NCBI GenBank assembly: GCA_946803715.1
Contig: CAMPET010000073.1
Span: 140,421-155,657 of the forward strand
DNA: 15,237 nucleotides
Reading direction: 5' to 3'
Source: Beroe ovata
Taxonomy: Eukaryota > Ctenophora > Nuda > Beroida > Beroidae
Shown: positions 8,684 to 15,237 of the stretch, piece after piece
Numbering within the stretch: the stretch's first letter is position 1
Layout: each line of letters begins with the position of its first letter
Program-made: the position numbers and the translations under genes
Notes under the pieces: generated by a model
What the model was told of the DNA's origin: nothing
The model's database searches: none
The model's input: the letters and a program-made list of their open reading frames with translations, nothing else

Positions 8684-8704
8684 GGGCCGGGGGCCCCGGG
8701 GGCC
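8684..8704. repeat. GC-only self-complementary block
   Basis: All 21 bases from 8684 are G or C, in alternating G and C runs (GGGCCGGGGGCCCCGGGGGC and one more C). It contains the overlapping palindromes GGGGCCCC (8690-8697) and CCCCGGGG (8694-8701), so alternative hairpins are possible. It stands out sharply from AT-rich flanks. Confidence 0.8.
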
Positions 8705-9459
8705 GTGGTGGACCCTGCAGGTCGGCAACACACGCTCAATTAGGCACCTATCCGGGTGAGGTGATTTCCTCATTACACACTAACAAGCTGTGATCCACAT
8801 GTAGCGAGAGAAGAATGACAAATTCTCGGGGAGGAAATGATATGGAGTTAGAGAGAGAGCGTTTTCGAGTTTTTAATTTGGAAACTGTCAAACCCTGTGA
8901 ACTAATATATCACGGGTATTTAGGATTGATGATGGATTCTTGATTAAACCTAATAGCATGCTTGGTGAAACGCTTTAAGCTTATGCCAGCATTGTGTGGC
9001 ACAAGCAGATTCAATCTGGTTAATTAGTATTCCTTGTGGAATTAATGAAAATAAGTGAGTTTTTAATTAGGGCACACGACCTCGAAAGTCAGAAATGGAT
9101 ACTGAGGCTAGAAGGTCACTCGGAAGGTTGCATCACATAGTGGGTCAGAAAATGTTACATTTGTAAACAAAAGGGTGCATGATAAGATGTTAGATGATCA
9201 ATGCAATGACATATTCTCGACACAAGACTCGTGATGAGACTGTCGGCCGTGCCGTTGCTATGTTCCATCGCTGAAGCCCTAGACAGCTAATTTGTCCTTC
9301 ACAAAAGAACGTTTTTATTCAAGCCGAAAATCAGAGTTACCTAACCTCAAAAGCGAACAAGCAGGGCTCAGACTGTTGTATATGTGCAAGGTGAAATTGT
9401 TGTTTGTTTTGTGAATGTATGAGTGTGTGTATGCTTTTGAGTATGTGTTTGTAATTGTG
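8705..9459. other. Gene-poor stretch
   Basis: No supported gene. Contains a GA tract (near 8850) and a 13-base odd palindrome CAGATTCAATCTG (about 9008-9020). Confidence 0.4.
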
Positions 9460-9474
9460 TATTTGTGTGTGTGT

Positions 9475-9522
9475 GTGCGTCTGTGTATGTGTGCGTCTGT
9501 GTATGTGTGCGTCTGTGTATGT
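9475..9522. repeat. 16-bp minisatellite, three exact copies
   Basis: GTGCGTCTGTGTATGT occurs three times in tandem without change (9475-9490, 9491-9506, 9507-9522), preceded by a (TG)n run from about 9465. It probably arose from the adjoining TG tract. Frames through it on both strands encode repeat peptides and are not genes. Confidence 0.95.
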
Positions 9523-9539
9523 GTTTCATGACTCATGTC

Positions 9540-10905
9540 ACGCGTATCCTACACAATGGTCTTCTCGGTACTCCACATTGTTTAGTGACACCATGGCCCA
9601 GGTTGAGCATTGTGGCATACCCCCCCCAGCTCATACCAAGTATTGAAAGTATTATCACAGAGCATGGCATGGTTGCACTCTGGCGGGAGTATTGTGTAGG
9701 GTGAACAGTGGACACCACAATGGGTCCAGGCAGTTATAGACCATCACATATTACACAACATGTCACCTGCATGTGTGTGAGAGTTGTCAGTAGTCATGTA
9801 TCTCTTGTCGTTTTGATACTGCCCTGTGATACAACCAATGTGATAACCAATCTGCAGTTTTCTGACAATTCTCACTCAAGAGCGTAGGATCTAAGTTCTT
9901 AGGTCTGGACTCTAAGTTAGATTTATTGGCTATTTATTAGAGTGATCTAGTACCTACTCGAACTGGCCTCGTGGAACAAAATCTATGAGACACAACCGTG
10001 ACTAGAACAACCATATTCAACGTACAAAATGCCGGGGAAGGAAGGGTATATGCATCACACACATACAGAGGATTACAGTAACTTGCACAGTATGACCAAG
10101 GTCCAGGGGGTATAAGAAGGGGTCGTGCAGTCAGTCCCAACAATGTGCTGTACCCTGTAGTGGGGAGAAGGGGGGGATTTACTAGACAATAGGCTGCTGC
10201 ATGAGTTGCAGCTACTTATACACGGGGGTCGGGGAGGGGGGAAATATAACAATAACATCCGTGGTACACCATAGTACACATCTTAAACCTTGGTTGAATT
10301 AAGAATGCATTGCCATTGTGTCCAACAAAAGGGAATCCCCTGCTGAATAATATATTCTAATTCATCCTAGACAAACAGCCAGGGTGTATTGTGCCCAGTT
10401 AAAAGAGCTCCTGCACCAAGGACTGCTGCTTATTATATATTGAACATATTATATTGCTGTATTTCTTATGGTATTTGAGCCCCCTTTCAATACACGCACA
10501 CAGACCAGAATGGACCTTTTGTGCTGGCCAATGCGGGGGCCTCAACCCCCTTATTCTTGCTTCTGCTGTCTTACTTTCTTTGTATAACTCCTACTCGCAT
10601 TGCTATTTCATTCGACTTCCCAGCCGTATAACGCTTATTCGGCAATATCAATATGATCAGCTCGATCATCGTTTCCCGCCACATCTACCAATTTACCCAT
10701 TGTTTTTCTCGCCATGATCTGTATCACTACCGCTTTCAGCTCTGTGTTGAAGTGGCCTCTTCCTCCTCATAAACTATGAATTATTGGTACCTGGAACCGA
10801 AGGTTGAAGTATAAAGTTCCATTATAGCAGACCACGATTTAGCACTTAACTTGGATCTATACCCCAATTATATACCACACTGACCCTCGCCCAAACACAG
10901 TTCTC
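9540..10905. other. Gene-poor stretch with G-runs
   Basis: No supported gene. Homopolymer runs include C8 (9620-9627), G7 (10170-10176), and G5-TC-G4-A-G6 (10224-10241). A + strand frame at 10454-10717 with a hydrophobic middle is noted but unsupported. Confidence 0.4.
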
Positions 10906-10909
10906 CGTA

Positions 10910-10962
10910 TAGCACCTATTCCTATATAATTATCGGTCATTATTATATAGGAACGGGTACTA
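10910..10962. repeat. 53-nt long-stem hairpin
   Basis: TTCCTATATAAT (10919-10930) pairs perfectly with ATTATATAGGAA (10942-10953) around an 11-nt loop. After one mismatch, outer pairing continues (10914-10917 with 10955-10958, then 10910-10912 with 10960-10962 after a second mismatch). That gives about 19 pairs in a 21-position arm. It could be a tiny foldback repeat, a small-RNA precursor, or chance in AT-rich DNA. Confidence 0.6.
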
Positions 10963-11165
10963 GAGCTCGTGTGTGGGGAGAGAGATAATTCCCCCGGCAA
11001 ATTCTGCTTGTTCTTTGTCAAGAGGGGGGGGGAGAGTTCGTTCAAACTTTAAAAACAATGCTATTATGATATATTGTCAGGTATGAGAGGGGTGGGCAAG
11101 GTGCCTGGCGCCTCCGCGGCACCACCATATACCATTCTCGTTATAGCTGGAGCTCAGCTGTGGTG

Positions 11166-11345
11166 ATGGAAAAATGTTATAGAAAAAGTTTGACTAAAGC
11201 ATCGAGAGAGAAATATAAGGGTGTAGTTACCTACCTAGTTTCGCAATTTTATGAAAATGATGGCTTTAAAAAGGTCATGGTATTATCTTCAGTGGCTGGT
11301 TATTGCCAGCAGCCTTCAAGGATCAATTCGATTTTCACAACATGA
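11166..11345 (+). CDS. Small Lys-rich ORF or exon (unrecognised)
   Basis: ATG at 11166 (G at -3 and +4, a fair Kozak context) opens 59 residues to TGA. The first half is basic (KCYRKSLTKASREKYKG) and is followed by VVTYLVSQFYENDGFKKVMV. Composition looks protein-like, but length alone is not significant. The frame is open back to 11070, and CAG|GTATGAG at 11079-11087 looks like a splice donor inside that extension, so the extension is doubtful. An acceptor-like TTATCTTCAG (ending 11292) would switch to the frame that continues through the 11436-11523 repeat. Function unknown. Confidence 0.2.
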   Translation: MEKCYRKSLTKASREKYKGVVTYLVSQFYENDGFKKVMVLSSVAGYCQQPSRINSIFTT

Positions 11346-11435
11346 GCCTAACAGTAGGTAGTTCAAGTTCAATGCTCAATGCCTTAATCAATGGTTCACT
11401 GATGAGTTTTGTTTCCCTTACAATGATCCCTGCCA

Positions 11436-11523
11436 AGTGTCACTTTGCTGCTGAGAGTCACTTCCCTGCCAACTGTCACTTTGCTGCTGAGAGTCACTTC
11501 TCTGAGTGTCACTTCGCCTGCTG
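11436..11523. repeat. Minisatellite, 36-bp unit of two 18-bp halves
   Basis: Two 36-bp copies (11428-11463 and 11464-11499) differ at one base, and a diverged partial copy follows. Each unit contains two GTCACTT-centred halves of about 18 bp, so GTCACTT recurs five times. In one + frame (open 11270-11662) the unit encodes CHFAAESHFPAN-like 12-residue repeats, because 36 is a multiple of three. Near-identity of the DNA suggests recent duplication. There is no independent evidence that the frame is translated. Confidence 0.85.
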
Positions 11524-11823
11524 TTCATACTTCTCCTCAGTCTGGCATACCCCTCATATTTCCAGGAAAACCCTCTATGATACTAAATTATGTACTGGTT
11601 ACCCGTTTTCTAGCAAAACCTTGTTAAATTTTGGTTGGTACCTACCATATAGCCCGCCCTGATGATATCACCTCCGTCCCCTTCTAAGAAAACCGTATCT
11701 GTGGGGGGGTCAGCAGCGTTATATATTGCCTCACCCCTGCTAGGTTCTTAGCTATATGTGCCCGCTCCTGTTAAATGTGGGTTATGGAATATAAATTCCC
11801 GAGCAAAGCCGCGTCCACTAAGT

Positions 11824-11861
11824 CACGTGATCCGCTCTCTTTTCCTCCCTCGAAGAGGGAG
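11824..11861. promoter_or_regulatory. E-box with adjacent CTCCCTC hairpin
   Basis: GTCACGTGAT (CACGTG 11824-11829) is followed 15 bp later by CTCCCTC-GAA-GAGGGAG (11845-11861), a perfect 7-bp stem with a 3-nt loop, then a GA tract. A TATAAATT lies upstream near 11791. It may be the promoter of the Cys-rich candidate gene to the right (inference). Confidence 0.35.
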
Positions 11862-12437
11862 AGAGAGAGGCAAATGACTTGCCCCCTTGCTTGCTTTGTA
11901 TATAGCCTAAATCACGAATTAGCAAATTGTGAATTATCGTAATATTAACGTATTATACACTGTGAGCTCGGGCCCAAGTCATCAGCCAGGATTCATCAAG
12001 ACTTTACGGCTGCGAGGAATTGGGATTATTTAACCGAAAAAGGGAGAGAGGAGGAAGGGAGGGATGGGTGATAACGCGTGCTGCTAGTGGCTCCAACATT
12101 CCTTCCCAATAGGTGGTAGAATTCACATGGGATGTTTGTAATTTACATTGTACATCGAGAATAAGTTCGGAAAATTAATTATACTGGCCATCTAGTGTCT
12201 ATACGAACGGGTAGAACAGCATTTGCTGAACTTTAATGAGGTAACGTATAGGATTAATGAATGAATTAATGTAGTTGGTTCGGCGGAGCCGGTCCATTGT
12301 GTTTGACGCCCGGATTCCTGCCCGCCGCCCCCCACTTTGATTATACCCTAGACATCAAACTACGCATTGTTTAGACTCTAACTCAAGCTGGAGTCGGCGC
12401 GAGTACATTCCATGTAAACCTGGGTCAAGTGCTTCAA
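11862..12437. other. Gene-poor stretch between E-box and Cys-rich exon
   Basis: No supported coding sequence. Contains purine-rich runs (12040-12065), an ATTAAT-spacer-ATTAAT repeat (about 12253-12270) and a short GC hairpin CGGC-GGA-GCCG (about 12281-12291). A first exon for the downstream gene could lie here but is not identifiable. Confidence 0.3.
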
Positions 12438-12477
12438 TGGAAAATGTGAGGTGCCTCACAGTGAGATATACAGCTAG

Positions 12478-12700
12478 GGCAGAGGATTTATTGGATTTGA
12501 ATATTCGTGTGAATATGGGACTGCAGAATGTGAATTGCCCTGCTGCCCTAGTGGAGGCTATGGCACATTCATAGACAGAATACCTTCAAATGCCCTTGTG
12601 TTGGACCACATACTTGAACTATTGCTAAATGAAAGCCCATTGTACAAGGGGGCCTTAGTTTTAAATTTACCCGTCACAGCCCCCAAAAATCTATCGAAAG
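12478..12700 (+). CDS. Candidate Cys-rich internal exon (unrecognised)
   Basis: The frame is open after TAG 12475-12477 and runs 74 codons to AAAG|GTAGGT, a near-consensus donor at 12701 (phase 1). The exact 5' edge is unknown: AG at 12480-12481 or CTGCAG ending at 12526 are possible acceptors. The product has C-x6-C-x3-CC, then PSGGYGTFIDRIPSNALVLD and a Leu-rich helix-like stretch (HILELLLNESPLYKG). Codon use and composition look coding. The Cys cluster followed by IPSN and a Leu-rich segment faintly recalls the end of a RING finger in TRIM-type proteins, but the Cys spacing does not fit, so I do not assign it. Unspliced, the frame stops at 12733-12735. Confidence 0.3.
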
Positions 12701-12895
12701 GTAGGTATATAGGTAGTAGCAATAAAGACAACTGAAGTCATTAGATTGTTAGAAACAATACGAGGTCCAGACTGTCCACTGCAAGACACACTACACAGTT
12801 ATCCACTACCATTGATATCACATTGATGAGAATGAACAATACAGAACAGTGCAATACTATGACTCCTGTGACACCCTCGACAACTATAAACAAAG

Positions 12896-13260
12896 CACGG
12901 TGTGGAGTGGAGTGTGTGTGTGATGGTGTGAAACAATACGGATTAATACTGAGGGTGAGGAGGGAGGGAGGGTGGTGGCAAGTTCATTGTGACTGTGGAA
13001 TGGTGTCGGTTGAGGGACAATGTGCCCATTGTGAGAACAGCTCCACTCCCATTGTTAGGAGCCTTTACAAGGTGTTAATCCAATACACGTGTGCAATAAT
13101 ACATGATTGTAAGAGCGTAGAACGAGAAAAGACGGGATCACGAAGAATGGCTCAATGGGATGCGTATTGTTTGAAAGTCCTATTGGATTGGGAGCGGAAG
13201 GGAGCTTCATTTCTTTATGGGTGTGTTTCCTTCATGTTGTTCCTCAGTTATACCTGTTGA
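12896..13260 (+). CDS. Candidate Cys/His-rich downstream exon (unrecognised)
   Basis: ACAAAG ending at 12895 gives an acceptor whose phase matches the donor at 12701, joining Lys to Ala-Arg-Cys. It has C-x3-C-x-C (CGVECVC) and later HCDCG-x7-CAHC, a C-x-C-x8-C-x2-C arrangement that could bind zinc (inference). The frame continues to TGA 13258-13260, ending in a hydrophobic stretch. Alternatively AAG|GTGTTA at 13071 could end the exon after RSLYK. The acceptor has a poor pyrimidine tract; AATACAG ending at 12844 is also phase-compatible. The same frame is open from 12745, so a 145-residue unspliced ORF from 12823 is another reading. Such length is possible by chance in 15 kb. Confidence 0.22.
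12953..12972 (+). other. G-quadruplex motif
   Basis: GGG runs at 12953, 12962, 12966 and 12970 with loops of 6, 1 and 1 nt fit the standard G3+N1-7 rule. It lies inside the Cys/His-rich candidate exon, where it encodes an Arg/Gly/Trp segment. Other G-runs in the window do not make four tracts. Confidence 0.7.
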
Positions 13261-13409
13261 TATTGTACTTGGATTCACGTCTTACACCTTTTACGTCTTG
13301 GATACACGCTTCATTTCATCATGATCTTATTCAATAGGTAACCTCTGTACCTACTGGCTTTCATCTAATTCGGATGTTATAAAACCCAGATCTTATGTCA
13401 TGAATTTGG

Positions 13410-13431
13410 ATCTCCAATGTATGTTGGAGAT
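13410..13431. repeat. 8-bp-stem hairpin
   Basis: ATCTCCAA (13410-13417), a 6-nt loop, then TTGGAGAT (13424-13431): a perfect inverted repeat in otherwise featureless sequence. Confidence 0.5.
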
Positions 13432-13639
13432 TTCTTGCATTACGCAAACACGAACAAACTCACTTCTACAATTTATTTCGCTACTCAATGTAATACCGAG
13501 ATACTTTTCAAACTTTCAATTTCTAACAGGAGGTACTTATGCCCCTTAAGGCGTGCTTGGTTCCTTTTGTTTGGCTTTGAGAGAGAGAGGGGGCTCGACA
13601 ATCTTTTTTTCGGGCTACACTTCGAAATTAATTAACCTT

Positions 13640-14540
13640 ACATTAGAAGTGCTGACCTTCACCTAGGTACTTAGAACAAGTATATTGATTTGAAGAGAAA
13701 ATTAGAAACTAATGGATATTGTTGACAAAGTTGTTATGAAATTGGGTCCTGTTAAAACTTAAAAGCTGAAGAAATCAACAGTCAGCACGGAACCATTATT
13801 ATTATCACTATCACAATGACCTTTATACTTTTGATGACGTTATTGTTACTACGTGGGAGCAATCATGATGAACATTCAGGCAAATTTCCACATTTTAACC
13901 GAGAAATGTTGCAACGAAAACCTTGTCAATGTAATCAATACTTCCGACTTCACATAACCATATTTTGATGAGAATTCCATTCCAATAGCATCTCAAGACC
14001 AGATGGGATCAGAATAACGACATGCTTTTCACGAATGGAAGAATAAGATGTGACCTGGCATTCAACTCCACGAGACCTCATTCAGAAACCCAAGAGGTAA
14101 CTATAGTAAATAGTTGGTTGATTCAATATTCAAGAAATGCTCCTTTGAGCCAATACTTTTGTGACATACATTAATACCACTCTCCATTGGTGTCCGTTTG
14201 CCTCCTATAGGGCTGAAGAGACTTTGCCTAGTTCATTTTACCCAATTATCGTTCATTTGACCACCCCATCATCCTATAAGTACAACTTCCACGATATTTA
14301 ATCGATCCGCACTACTACTTCTGTGTACCGACTGAATGTGATATCCATCCTTCCACACGACCCCTTATTAACCGAGGGGGAACAAAGCAGGCACGGCACA
14401 TGCCAAATTCAGTAGTACCGTTATATTGTTGCTAATCTGGTTATCAGGTTCCCGCTAGTTGACCCCTATCTCTCTTCTATCCTCGCTAATTAGACCTGAA
14501 ACTGCAAAAATATAAGAAAGACGTTGTATGCCCCGCTTAT
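13640..14540. other. Gene-poor stretch
   Basis: Nothing seen beyond AT-rich sequence: no supported frame, RNA gene or repeat. Confidence 0.4.
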
Positions 14541-14544
14541 AATA

Positions 14545-14576
14545 TGTGTGTGTGTGCATTGTGTCTGTGTGTGTAT
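14545..14576. repeat. (TG)n tract
   Basis: TG repeats interrupted by CATT and TC, about 32 bp. Confidence 0.85.
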
Positions 14577-14623
14577 ACGTGATTCGCAAATCAGCCAACC
14601 TATCAAACAGGTGGATTAACTGA

Positions 14624-14789
14624 CACGTGACTCACGTCCGCCAATGAGATTACTCGCTCCATATGTTAATTCAAACACACAAGCTGCTGCAATGAGACTA
14701 ATCATGATTATTCAAAAAAGCTATTGTTTTTCCTGGGCTACTGATCTCAGATTCCTTTGTCTTTTCACGTGAGAGGGCGAAATATAAAT
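14624..14789 (+). promoter_or_regulatory. Putative promoter: CACGTG, CCAAT, CACGTG, TATAAAT
   Basis: CACGTGAC (14624-14631), CCAAT (14641-14645), CACGTG (14766-14771) and TATAAAT (14783-14789) lie in the order expected for a + strand promoter. A start near 14815 would be about 30 bp after the TATA-like box, in a CT-rich stretch just before the ATG at 14832. This is the only E-box cluster here with a TATA-like element and a nearby downstream ORF. Neither the start site nor activity is shown by sequence alone. Confidence 0.5.
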
Positions 14790-14831
14790 GTGTGTGGTGT
14801 GTTCTCTCTCTTCTCAACGGCCCTATACGAA

Positions 14832-15029
14832 ATGTCCTGTAGCCCAATCCTCCGGGCATCCCGTTCCCTAATTCCCCCCTCTCCTCCCCTCTCTCTCTCC
14901 CCCTGCCCCTCTTTCCCGGCAAGTGTGAGAATGGGTCTCAATCAGTCAGGCAGGGAATTAGACCCTGAACAATGGCTGCATTGTTATATGGAATACATCG
15001 GGTATCTCAGCTTTTATACAGCTAAGTGA
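14832..15029 (+). CDS. Small ORF or first exon downstream of the E-box/TATA block
   Basis: ATG at 14832 opens 65 residues. The first 33 are Ser/Pro-rich because they translate a 48-nt pyrimidine tract (14871-14918). The second in-frame ATG (14931, A at -3? no: G at -3 and +4 G) begins MGLNQSGRELDPEQWLHCYM, which looks like ordinary protein and starts Met-Gly (a possible N-myristoylation context, speculative). The pyrimidine tract ending in CCCGGCAAG (14924) could instead be a 3' splice site, making 14925-15029 a downstream exon. The frame stops at TGA 15027-15029. No family recognised. Confidence 0.25.
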   Translation: MSCSPILRASRSLIPPSPPLSLSPCPSFPASVRMGLNQSGRELDPEQWLHCYMEYIGYLSFYTAK

Positions 15030-15220
15030 TGTTCAACATCTTCATAACTTATCAGTCATACCAAGTGCTTGCAAACAAAAACACACCCTAATTTCTACTG
15101 TATGCTGACTTGGCAGGTTATCAGGGTACTATAGGAGGGTATAAACGATCGACTTGTCATGCTTTGTTATCTAAAATTAGGTAGAAGTAGGTATGATACT
15201 ACCCCTGACGTCTGTTGCCT

Positions 15221-15237
15221 ACACACACACACACACA
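15221..15237. repeat. (AC)n tract at window edge
   Basis: Seventeen bases of uninterrupted AC run to the last base, so the full repeat length is unknown. Confidence 0.9.

Noticed and set aside
8684-8725. GC block followed by CCTGCAGGTCG, reminiscent of a cloning-site remnant
   Set aside because: Only an 11-base resemblance with no vector sequence around it; normal flanks on both sides.
9315-9704. Overlapping ORFs on both strands at the TG minisatellite
   Set aside because: Same repeat artefact as at 6234.
10454-10717. 87-residue + strand frame with a hydrophobic middle
   Set aside because: Starts without ATG, pyrimidine-rich DNA explains the hydrophobic residues, no splice or promoter context.
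13155-13635. Two further + strand frames (13155-13337, 13417-13635)
   Set aside because: No matching splice signals; the first is a shadow of the Cys/His-rich frame, the second includes a GA tract.
14698-14922. Minus-strand Arg/Glu/Gly-rich ORF
   Set aside because: Antisense of the pyrimidine tract and of the better-supported + strand ORF.

Overview
The window looks like eukaryotic nuclear DNA that is mostly non-coding. It is AT-rich by eye and has many short (TG)n, (GA)n and homopolymer tracts. Open frames are short and interrupted, with GT/AG splice signals at their edges, and AATAAA-type poly(A) signals are present. No operons, Shine-Dalgarno sites, tRNA, rRNA or CRISPR arrays were seen. 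Closely spaced CACGTG and CCAAT boxes beside short candidate genes suggest a fairly compact invertebrate-like genome. A sponge or another early-branching animal is my guess; nothing in the window proves the taxon, and no gene could be named.

Left end (1-1550): the best supported gene. An open exon (2-320, + strand) enters from outside the window and encodes a Ser-rich, probably disordered segment with a 15-residue motif repeated at a 32-residue interval. The two copies differ mainly by synonymous or conservative changes, which argues for real coding sequence. A GTGAGA donor follows, then an AT-rich intron. Either of two acceptors 8 nt apart could begin the next exon; one opens an 85-codon terminal frame ending at 1279, with an AATAAA at 1526. 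A dense CACGTG/CCAAT cluster (1904-2277) comes next and may be the promoter of a neighbouring gene.

Middle (2300-11000): mostly intergenic or intronic. It holds a MITE-like inverted-repeat element flanked by TA (4231-4350), several hairpins (3188-3251, 5063-5080, 10910-10962), a 20-bp perfect palindrome (7516-7535), a paired CCAAT-box promoter (5462-5523), further E-box clusters (6329-6431, 8455-8547), a GC-only block (8684-8704), a 16-bp minisatellite (9475-9522), and one candidate minus-strand terminal exon (7093-7348).

Right part (11000-15237): all plausible frames are on the + strand. They are a small ORF (11166-11345), an 18-bp-period minisatellite in an open frame (11436-11523), a Cys-rich candidate two-exon gene (12478-12700 and 12896-13260) containing a G-quadruplex motif, and a promoter-like block with CACGTG, CCAAT and TATA elements (14624-14789) upstream of a small ORF (14832-15029). 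The window ends inside an (AC)n tract.

The most consistent signal is regulatory. CACGTG occurs 17 times, against about 4 expected for random sequence, and it clusters with CCAAT boxes at several putative promoters. I found no clear new multi-gene system.
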